Part shown: one piece after another, positions 7,692-14,137 of the stretch
How the letters are laid out: every line of letters starts with the position of its first letter
Numbering within the stretch: the stretch's first letter is position 1
DNA from: Deltaproteobacteria bacterium
GTDB lineage: Bacteria > Desulfobacterota > Desulfobacteria > Desulfobacterales > SG8-13
Assembly (NCBI GenBank): GCA_030670715.1
Contig: DAOVBC010000003.1
Location: 1 to 22,533, forward strand
Reading direction: 5' to 3'
Length of the DNA: 22,533 nucleotides
The notes under the pieces: model-generated
Told to the model about the DNA's origin: nothing
Seen by the model: the letters and a program-made list of their open reading frames with translations, nothing else
Database searches by the model: none
Translations under genes and position numbers: made by a program

Positions 7692-8333
7692 ATGCTGACA
7701 CTTACGGTCGACGGCAAAGAAATTCAGGCGAAAAAAGGAACAACCCTGCTCAAAGCCTGCCTGGACAACGACATCTACATTCCGAACCTGTGTTATATTG
7801 ATGGGATAGAGGAAACTGCGGCTTCCTGCCGATTGTGCTTCGTCGAAATTGAAGGCGAGGAAAAACCGGTGACATCCTGCACCGTCCCGGTCAAAGCCTC
7901 ACTGAAGGTAAAAACGGATACACCGGCGGTGAGACGGCTCCAGAAGACAGCCCTGCGCCTGCTTTTATCGGTGCATCATGTAGACTGCAAAAACTGTCCG
8001 GCCAACAAAAAGTGCGCTCTTCAGGACATGGCCAAATTTTTAAAAGTGGGACTCAAACCCGGACATCTGCAGCACTGTCTTAAAGAACCGGAAATCGATA
8101 CCAGCCATCCCTGCCTCGACTATTACACAAATCGCTGTGTCCTTTGCGGGAAATGCATCCAGGTCTGCCTGACGCACAACGGGCAGCCGGAAATCACCTT
8201 CGCCCGCAGAGGTTTCAATACCGTCGTAAGCTTCTTCGGTACCGCAAAAAATGAAAAAGATTCATGCGACGAGTGCATTCGCTGCGTCGATATATGCCCG
8301 GTAGGCGCACTGGTGCTGAAAAGTTCTCCATGA
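7692..8333 (+). CDS. Diaphorase Fe-S subunit, HoxU/NuoG-N-terminal-like
   Basis: The 213-residue protein corresponds to the N-terminal electron-transfer part of NuoG and of [FeFe]-hydrogenases. It has a plant-type [2Fe-2S] domain (residues 1-80, cysteines in NLCYID, ASCRLC and TSC), a His-Cys [4Fe-4S] motif (HHVDCKNCPANKKC, about 97-110), and two ferredoxin clusters (CVLCGKCIQVC, about 149-159, and CDECIRCVDICP, about 194-205). It ends there: there is no H-cluster domain and no molybdopterin domain, so the catalytic partner is a separate protein. The length equals that of HoxU (about 210-240). Upstream GAGGTAACGATACA gives a good ribosome site. Its TGA overlaps the ATG of oleC. Confidence 0.93.
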   Translation: MLTLTVDGKEIQAKKGTTLLKACLDNDIYIPNLCYIDGIEETAASCRLCFVEIEGEEKPVTSCTVPVKASLKVKTDTPAVRRLQKTALRLLLSVHHVDCKNCPANKKCALQDMAKFLKVGLKPGHLQHCLKEPEIDTSHPCLDYYTNRCVLCGKCIQVCLTHNGQPEITFARRGFNTVVSFFGTAKNEKDSCDECIRCVDICPVGALVLKSSP

Positions 8334-9997
8334 CTGATCGCAATGCTGTAAATGATATCGTAAACGTTGCCTCCTACCTGCGCCGCATGGCCCGGATACA
8401 ACCCTATAAAAGGGCTGTGGTGGTGCCGTCCGGACGCGACAGATTCGGCCGGGTCGCCTATACCCATCTGACCTTTCAGCAACTGGATCGGGAATCTGAT
8501 TACCTGGCCTACGGCCTTGAAAATGCGGGTGTTACCCGCGGAACCCGCACCATATTGATGGTGAAACCAAGTCTGGAATTTTTCGCTCTAACTTTCGCGA
8601 TCTTTAAAACCGGGGCCGTACCGGTTGTGGTGGATCCCGGTATGGGTATCCGCCGCATGGTCAGCTGTTTTAAGGAATCCCGCCCGACGGCCTTTATCGG
8701 AATTCCTCAGGCCCACATTCTCAGGACACTTTATCCCCGTTTTTTCAGCACCGTGAAAACCTGGATCACCGTCGGCCGCCGCTGGTTCTGGGGCGGTCAC
8801 ACTCTGATGCAACTCCGGCAGGAGCGCCAAGAGCCGTATCCACCGGCAAAAACTCAACGGGACGAAACGGCGGCTATTTTGTTTACCACCGGAAGTACCG
8901 GGCCGGCCAAGGGCGTGGTTTACACCCACGGTGTTTTTTCCGCTCAAATATCACACATCAAAACCCGGTATGGTATTGCGACAGATGAAATTGATCTACC
9001 CACTTTTCCACTGTTTTCACTCTTTGACCCCGCTTTGGGAATGACGGCCGTAATACCGGACATGGATCCCACCCGACCGGCCGAAGTCAATCCACAAAAA
9101 ATCATCGAGACGATCAATAATCAGGGCGTAACCAATATGTTCGCCTCTCCCGCCCTGCTAAACAGGGTCGGAAATTACGGCAAACAAAAGGGCATTAAGC
9201 TGCCTTCCCTCAAACGCGTCATATCCGCCGGTGCTCCCATCCAGCCTTCCAATCTAGAGCAATTCTCAGCTATGCTGTGCACGGATGCAGAAATTTACAC
9301 CGGCTACGGCGCCACCGAAGCCATGCCGGTGGCCTCCATCGGCAGTAAAGAAATTCTTTCCGAAACCGGGGTTCTCAGTGAAAAAGGTTACGGTATCTGC
9401 GCCGGCTTACCGATTAACGGCATTGACGTTCGTATCATACCCATCAGTGACGAACCGCTGGAGCACTGGTCGTCCGCAAACGTGATCACCAATGGTGACG
9501 TCGGCGAAATCACCGTCAAAGGAAACCTGGTAACCCGAAACTATTTTGATCGTCCCGAAGCCGACCGGTTAGCCAAAATAAAAGACGGAGATGGGATACG
9601 ACACCGGATGGGGGATCTGGGCCGCATCGATGAAAACGGTCGTATCTGGTTTTACGGACGGAAAAACCAGCGGGTGATCACTGATAACGGCACCCTTTTT
9701 ACGATTTCCTGCGAGGCTATCTTTAACAATCATCCCAGGGTATTTCGCAGCGCCCTGGTGGGTGTAGGACCCGCCCCCCATCAAAAACCGGTGATCTGTA
9801 TTGAACTGCAACCGGACGACAACGGCAGAAATAAAGAAGAATTGACACGCGATCTTCTCGATCTCGCAAAAAAAAATGACCTGACCGGGGCCATTGATAC
9901 GGTTCTGTATCCCGACACTTTTCCGGTGGACATCCGCCACAACTCAAAGATTTTCCGGGAGAAACTGGCTTTGTGGGCAGAAAAACAACTAAAGTGA
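8330..9997 (+). CDS. oleC: OleC, beta-lactone synthetase (AMP-dependent synthetase family)
   Basis: OleC activates a 2-alkyl-3-hydroxyalkanoic acid with ATP and closes it to a beta-lactone, the step before loss of CO2 to a long-chain cis-olefin. From the ATG at 8330 the protein is 555 residues. ANL-superfamily motifs: P-loop FTTGSTGPAKG (about 183-193), YGATE (about 325-329), MGDLGRIDENGRIWFYGRKNQR (about 425-446, given as landmarks MGDLG and GRKNQR) and catalytic-Lys region RHNSKIFREKL near residue 535. Segments LPTFPLFSLFDPALG, IPDMDPTRP and FPVDIRHNSKI are close to known Xanthomonas OleC as I remember it and distinguish it from acyl-CoA synthetases. Its ATG overlaps the stop of the diaphorase gene (ATGA). 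An open start 22 codons earlier is rejected. Confidence 0.93.
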   Translation: MTDRNAVNDIVNVASYLRRMARIQPYKRAVVVPSGRDRFGRVAYTHLTFQQLDRESDYLAYGLENAGVTRGTRTILMVKPSLEFFALTFAIFKTGAVPVVVDPGMGIRRMVSCFKESRPTAFIGIPQAHILRTLYPRFFSTVKTWITVGRRWFWGGHTLMQLRQERQEPYPPAKTQRDETAAILFTTGSTGPAKGVVYTHGVFSAQISHIKTRYGIATDEIDLPTFPLFSLFDPALGMTAVIPDMDPTRPAEVNPQKIIETINNQGVTNMFASPALLNRVGNYGKQKGIKLPSLKRVISAGAPIQPSNLEQFSAMLCTDAEIYTGYGATEAMPVASIGSKEILSETGVLSEKGYGICAGLPINGIDVRIIPISDEPLEHWSSANVITNGDVGEITVKGNLVTRNYFDRPEADRLAKIKDGDGIRHRMGDLGRIDENGRIWFYGRKNQRVITDNGTLFTISCEAIFNNHPRVFRSALVGVGPAPHQKPVICIELQPDDNGRNKEELTRDLLDLAKKNDLTGAIDTVLYPDTFPVDIRHNSKIFREKLALWAEKQLK

Positions 9998-10071
9998 TTC
10001 CAGATGAGTACAACTTTTTTGTATGCTGGTTCAATTTTGCTTTTAGTGCATTAAACTTATTGTTTTTGAGC

Positions 10072-10278
10072 GCCCCGAATTCATTCGGGGCTCGAGGATC
10101 GTCCCGCACAGCGGGACTTGAGGAGCGTTCCTTCGGAACTTGAGGCCGAAAAACCCTCCAATGACAAATGATAAATAAATTTATCATGCCAAATACCGTT
10201 TAGCAGTTTTGTTTGGCCTCAAGCGGAGCCGTCTGGCGCAGCGATCCTCAAGCGTTAGCGCTCCTCTATCGAAGCGAT
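10072..10278. repeat. Compound hairpin array with TTGAGGA-type linkers, two opposed arms
   Basis: The left arm holds three perfect hairpins: 10072-10091 (stem GCCCCGAA), 10101-10117 (stem GTCCCGC) and 10127-10139 (stem GTTCC). They are separated by TCGAGGATC, TTGAGGAGC and TTGAGGCC. The right arm repeats the design in reverse complement: GGCCTCAAG, an imperfect stem around GCC-GTCT-GGC (10224-10242), GATCCTCAAG, AGCG-TTAG-CGCT (10251-10262), CTCCTC, and ATCG-AAG-CGAT (10268-10278). TTGAGGCC at 10140-10147 and GGCCTCAA at 10215-10222 are complementary, so the arms could close around a 67-base centre with its own 20-base palindrome (10168-10187). The array separates oleC from oleD. I do not recognise a named repeat family. 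Confidence 0.8.
10168..10187. repeat. AT-rich perfect palindrome at the centre of the hairpin array
   Basis: ATGATAAAT (10168-10176) and ATTTATCAT (10179-10187) form a perfect 9-bp stem with a two-base spacer. It lies between the two arms of the hairpin array. It could be a protein-binding operator or an extruded cruciform tip; no poly-T run follows, so it is not a typical intrinsic terminator. Confidence 0.75.
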
Positions 10279-10290
10279 CATTTAGCTCTT

Positions 10291-11328
10291 ATGAATTCCG
10301 ATAGCACAAACTTGAACAAACTATCTAATAAGAAGCGCAAATCGGAGAACATTTTAGTTACCGGTGGCGGAGGATTTCTGGGCAAAGCGATTGTGAAGCG
10401 GCTTGTCCAAAGGGGAGATCGGGTCCGCAGCTTCTCCCGCGGCTTCTACCCCGCGCTCGATAACCGGGGTGTCAAACTGATACAGGGGGATATCGGCGAT
10501 GCGGCGGTAGTGGCAAAGGCATGTCGGAACGTGGATACCGTATTTCACGTCGCAGCCAAAGCCGGTGTTTGGGGAAAATATGAAGATTATCACCGCACCA
10601 ACGTGATCGGCACCCGAAACGTGATCACTGCCTGCAAGAGCAGCGATGTCCAACAATTGGTCTATACCAGTTCACCCAGTGTCATATTTGACGGCTCGGA
10701 TATGGAAGGCGTGGATGAATCGGCCCCCTACCCCGATCACTACCTGACCCACTACCCCAGGACTAAAGCCATGGCAGAGAAGGAGTTGGTTCAGGGAGCC
10801 GCAGATGGGCTTAAAACCATTGTGCTGCGGCCGCATCTGATCTGGGGACCGGGGGACAAGCACATGGTTCCACGGATCATTGAACGGGCTAAACAGCTGA
10901 AACGGGTGGGCAAAAGGAAAAACCTGGTGGACACTATCTACATCGATAACGCGGCCGAGGCCCACATTCTGGCAGCCGACAAGCTGAAAGCAAATCCGGC
11001 GCTTTCCGGCAAAATATATTTTATCAGCCAGGGAAAGCCGATACCTCTGTGGGACATGGTCGATGCCATCCTCGGTGCCGCCGGGCTCGAACCGGTGAAA
11101 GGGTCGATGCCTGCAAGTGCGGCCTGGCTGATCGGCGCCGCCCTGGAACTGATTTACAATACGTTTCAACTGAAAGGCGAGCCCCGTATGACACGCTTTG
11201 TCGCCAAAGAGTTGGCTACGGCCCACTGGTTCGACATCAGCGCTGCACAACGGGATTTGAGTTATCAACCGCGTGTTTCTACTGAGGAGGGACTGCGCCG
11301 GCTTGCGCAATGGCTTGAAAAGAAATAA
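10291..11328 (+). CDS. oleD: OleD, NAD(P)-dependent 2-alkyl-3-oxoalkanoate reductase
   Basis: OleD reduces the beta-keto acid made by OleA to the 2-alkyl-3-hydroxyacid used by OleC. From ATG 10291 the protein is 345 residues, a short-chain dehydrogenase of the extended (3-beta-hydroxysteroid dehydrogenase-like) type: nucleotide loop VTGGGGFLG (about 23-31), active-site YPRTK with the preceding TSSPS, and VLRPHLIWGPGD. KAGVWGKYEDYH and the C-terminal FVAKELATAHWF are shared with Xanthomonas OleD as I recall it. No Shine-Dalgarno sequence precedes the ATG; the last array hairpin ends 12 bases upstream. The frame is open back to TTG at 10213 through the repeat arm, but that start would add 26 repeat-encoded residues not seen in the family. 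oleC lies 293 bases upstream. Confidence 0.92.
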   Translation: MNSDSTNLNKLSNKKRKSENILVTGGGGFLGKAIVKRLVQRGDRVRSFSRGFYPALDNRGVKLIQGDIGDAAVVAKACRNVDTVFHVAAKAGVWGKYEDYHRTNVIGTRNVITACKSSDVQQLVYTSSPSVIFDGSDMEGVDESAPYPDHYLTHYPRTKAMAEKELVQGAADGLKTIVLRPHLIWGPGDKHMVPRIIERAKQLKRVGKRKNLVDTIYIDNAAEAHILAADKLKANPALSGKIYFISQGKPIPLWDMVDAILGAAGLEPVKGSMPASAAWLIGAALELIYNTFQLKGEPRMTRFVAKELATAHWFDISAAQRDLSYQPRVSTEEGLRRLAQWLEKK

Positions 11329-11445
11329 CTCAAATTTGACACCCGTGAGAAACGCAATGCCTGCCGCTGCCCCGGGCAGAACAGATCCGCATCAAATGGC
11401 TACATGATTATGCTCGCGGCTGTAATTATTGATGGGTCGAATTGC

Positions 11446-11972
11446 CTAACCACCGTGTTTTATCAATTCGACCAGATCTAACGGTGTCGTTTCGTGATCA
11501 CCGGCTAACTTTCGCAGTTTATCTTCCGGCTTTGCCTTGATTCCCTTGATTGAAAGATTGTTCAGGGCCCGGTCAATGGGAATCGAGTTGTTTTGACACA
11601 CTTCGGCCAGGGTCATCTTTCCATAACCCAAGCCCTGACCGCTGCCGCTTGCTTTCACTTTTCCGGGTTCTTCAGATTGAGCGGCGTCTTTTTGTGCAGC
11701 AATTGTTTTGATATTTTCATAGATATCAGTCGGGCTGACCCGGTTCTCCTGTGCTATTTTCTTGATGGTCATATCCTCCCGGGTACGGATATTATTTTGG
11801 GTCAACCCCCGAGCGATGACTTTCAAATTCAGATTGTATTGACTGCACAGATCGGCCAGGGTCAGGTTGCCTGTCCCGGCCGGGGCCGAATCCGGAAGTT
11901 TTTGGGCCTGGCCTGAATAACAGAGCCTGTGCCGGGTAAAAAGTACCCGGAAAGACCGTGAAGCAGACTCAT
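11446..11972 (-). pseudogene. Probable frameshifted gene remnant with tandem helical repeats
   Basis: Reading leftward, one frame (ATG at 11972, stop at 11862) encodes MSLLHGLSGYFLPGTGSVIQ, which looks like part of a membrane helix. A second frame, open from about 11940 to the stop at 11446 with no ATG, encodes two unmistakable tandem copies of a 57-residue helical unit: NLTLADLCSQYNLNLKVIAR and KMTLAEVCQNNSIPIDRALN begin the two copies, which align without gaps. The first copy starts before any usable start codon in its frame except an internal TTG at 11826. The two frames overlap around a CAAAAAC run, so a frameshift is the simplest reading. The tail recalls helical C-terminal repeats of small cytochrome-like (DUF4405-type) membrane proteins, from memory and with low confidence. 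Confidence 0.45.
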
Positions 11973-12047
11973 GTGGGTAAAAAATATCCAGCGGCTGTAA
12001 AAATAGGGTAGCGGATTGCTTCAGTATAGTACAATTGATAACTTCTG

Positions 12048-12077
12048 TTGACAGCTCAATTCTATCTGTTATTTAAT
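12048..12077 (+). promoter_or_regulatory. Candidate sigma-70 promoter for the ACT-UPF0210 operon
   Basis: A perfect TTGACA (12048-12053) is followed by TTTAAT (12072-12077) after 18 bases, in AT-rich DNA. Transcription near 12084 would give a leader of about 43 bases to the ATG at 12127. The rest of 11973-12126 shows nothing else that I can name. Confidence 0.55.
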
Positions 12078-12126
12078 AAATTTTTTATGCTCGTCGTATA
12101 CCGTGACAACCTAAAGGGAAAATGGG

Positions 12127-12681
12127 ATGAATAAAGCGGTTATTTCGGTACTTGGACCGGATCGGCCCGGCATCATCGCTGCGGCTACAAGGATATTATT
12201 CGAACAGGATTGCAATATCGAAAATGTCAGCCAGACAATCCTGCAATCCGAATTCAGCGGGATCTTCATTGTGGCCATGTCCGGCGATCTTACAATACAG
12301 GATCTTCATCAATACCTTAAAGAAGGACTTAATCCGTTAAATCTGCATGTTTATGTAAAAAATCTGGACACACCCGGTATAGAATTTTCGGTTGAAAATA
12401 GCGAACCGTTTATCATAACCACCAAGGGTCCTGACCGGAAAGGCTTGGTGGCCGCCGTCACGGAAATCATCGCCAGATATGGTGCAAATGTGACCAACCT
12501 GCAGGCGGTGTTTAAAGGCGGAGACGATCCGGAAAACAACATCATGATTTATGAAGTCGATGTTCCTAACGACATCGATCAGCAGGCCCTGTATAAAGAT
12601 CTGAGAGCCAAGGCCATCGAACTTTCGCTGAATATCAGCATCCAGCACAGGAATGTATTCGAGGCCATAAACCGGATTTAA
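12127..12681 (+). CDS. Two-ACT-domain protein (GcvR-like or UPF0237-type)
   Basis: The 184-residue protein contains two ACT modules, each opening with the amino-acid-binding turn: VISVLGPDRPGIIAAATRIL at residues 5-24 and ITTKGPDRKGLVAAVTEII at about 98-116. ACT domains bind small ligands, usually amino acids, and work as dimers. The layout resembles GcvR and ACT_6 proteins, and there is no DNA-binding or catalytic part. GGGAAAATGGG precedes the ATG. The gene lies 38 bases before UPF0210, and the ACT-UPF0210 pairing is conserved across many anaerobes and archaea, which suggests that the ACT protein senses a ligand for its partner. Single-ACT UPF0237 members are about 90 residues; this one is doubled. 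Confidence 0.9.
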   Translation: MNKAVISVLGPDRPGIIAAATRILFEQDCNIENVSQTILQSEFSGIFIVAMSGDLTIQDLHQYLKEGLNPLNLHVYVKNLDTPGIEFSVENSEPFIITTKGPDRKGLVAAVTEIIARYGANVTNLQAVFKGGDDPENNIMIYEVDVPNDIDQQALYKDLRAKAIELSLNISIQHRNVFEAINRI

Positions 12682-12719
12682 TACAGTTTTTATAAAAACC
12701 TGATGGATGGAAGGATAAT

Positions 12720-14093
12720 ATGCTAACCGACCGGGAAATCCTTTCGACCCTGGAAATGCTGCAGAATGAGCACCTGGATGTTCGAACGGTAACACTGGGG
12801 ATCAATCTGCTCGATTGTGCGAGCCATGATCTGAATCGATTAAAAGATAACATCTTTAACAGGATTGCAGATCTGGCCGGCAACCTCGTCAGGGTTTGTA
12901 ATCAAATCGGTGATAAATACGGTATACCGGTGGTGAACAAACGCATTTCGGTCAGCCCGATTGCCGTTGTCGCCGGACCTTTTTCTTCCTCGCAAATGAT
13001 TGAAATCGCCGGGGTGCTGAACAGGGCTGCTGCAGAGGTTAACGTTGATTTCATCGGCGGCTTCACCGCTCTTGTGGAAAAAGGCATTTCCAGAGGAGAC
13101 AGAGCTCTCATCGATGCCATACCGGAAGCACTGGCGGAAACCGACCGGGTGTGTGCCTCGGTCAATGTCGCGTCAACCCGGGCCGGAATCAACATGGACG
13201 CTGTCTATTTAATGGGCCAAAAGATAAAGCGGGCGGCCGGCCTCTCCGCAAAAAACGACGGTATTGCCTGCGCCAAGCTTTGTGTCTTCGCAAACATTCC
13301 CCAGGATATTCCATTCATGGCCGGTGCCTATCTGGGCATCGGCGAAGCCGATGCGGTTATCAACGTTGGCGTCAGTGGTCCCGGTGTGGTTAAAAAAGCG
13401 GTGGACCGTGCTCTGGCGGCCAACCCGCGGATGGATTTGGGACGCATATCAGAATTGATCAAGCGCACGGCTTATAAGGTCACCCGGGTGGGTGAGCTTA
13501 TCGGCAGAGAAGTGGCAAAAAATCTTGATATCCGTTTCGGCGTAGCGGATCTCTCGCTGGCCCCGACACCGAATGTGGGTGACAGTGTGGGTGAAATATT
13601 TCAGAGCCTCGGCCTGTTGAGTATTGGCGTACCCGGTACCACAGCCGCACTGGCACTGATTAATGACGCGGTGAAAAAAGGCGGTGCTTTCGCAAGTTCT
13701 CATGTCGGCGGCCTGAGCGGATCTTTTCTTCCGGTCAGTGAGGATCTGAATATCTCCGAAGCTGCAAGAAACGGTCATTTATCTATTGAAAAGCTGGAAG
13801 CCCTTACCAGCGTCTGTTCGGTGGGGCTGGATATGGTAGCTATTCCGGGAGAAACTACAGAGGATACGATTGCCGCTATTATTGCCGATGAAATGGCCAT
13901 CGGCGTGATAAATAACAAAACCACGGCCACCCGTCTTATCCCGGTTCCCGGTAAGAAAGCCGGCGACAGTGCCTATTTCGGCGGCCTGCTCGGCCAGTCT
14001 GTTATCATGCCGGTAAACAATGCCCGGGGGGCAAACCCATTTATCAGGCTCGGCGGCCGTATCCCCGCTCCGATCCAAAGTCTTACCAATTAA
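12720..14093 (+). CDS. UPF0210 (DUF711/PFL-like) family protein
   Basis: The 457-residue protein is full length for UPF0210 (about 450). Recognisable are the N-terminal segment MLQNEHLDVRTVTLGINLLD, the central SRGDRALIDAIPEAL and VCASVNVASTRAGINMDAV, and a Gly-rich C-terminal half (GVPGTTAALALINDAVKKGG, SSHVGGLSGSFLPVSED). The biochemical role of the family is not established as far as I know; some members have been annotated as similar to pyruvate formate-lyase, but no glycyl-radical motif (RVxGY) is visible here. ATG 12720 follows GGAAGGATAAT. It is co-transcribed with the ACT protein. The next gene converges on it after 44 bases without an obvious terminator. Confidence 0.93.
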   Translation: MLTDREILSTLEMLQNEHLDVRTVTLGINLLDCASHDLNRLKDNIFNRIADLAGNLVRVCNQIGDKYGIPVVNKRISVSPIAVVAGPFSSSQMIEIAGVLNRAAAEVNVDFIGGFTALVEKGISRGDRALIDAIPEALAETDRVCASVNVASTRAGINMDAVYLMGQKIKRAAGLSAKNDGIACAKLCVFANIPQDIPFMAGAYLGIGEADAVINVGVSGPGVVKKAVDRALAANPRMDLGRISELIKRTAYKVTRVGELIGREVAKNLDIRFGVADLSLAPTPNVGDSVGEIFQSLGLLSIGVPGTTAALALINDAVKKGGAFASSHVGGLSGSFLPVSEDLNISEAARNGHLSIEKLEALTSVCSVGLDMVAIPGETTEDTIAAIIADEMAIGVINNKTTATRLIPVPGKKAGDSAYFGGLLGQSVIMPVNNARGANPFIRLGGRIPAPIQSLTN

Positions 14094-14137
14094 CCGGATT
14101 AAAATCGAACACCACCAATCATCGTCTTGCCCGTCGG

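Noticed and set aside
8264..8329. Earlier ATG for OleC, 22 codons upstream
   Set aside because: The extension lies wholly within the preceding gene and is not family-like, while the ATGA overlap at 8330 gives the expected N terminus.
5207..8333. Trimeric [FeFe]-hydrogenase (HydABC) or respiratory complex I
   Set aside because: The third subunit ends after its ferredoxin clusters, with no H-cluster domain, and no membrane Nuo subunits occur in the window.
10072..10278. Possible CRISPR array
   Set aside because: Linkers are only 7-9 bases, units are themselves palindromes, spacing varies and the second half is in inverse orientation; no cas genes are nearby.
11329..11445. Intrinsic terminator after oleD (CTGCCCCGGGCAG palindrome)
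   Set aside because: The stem is short, has almost no loop and no T-run follows.
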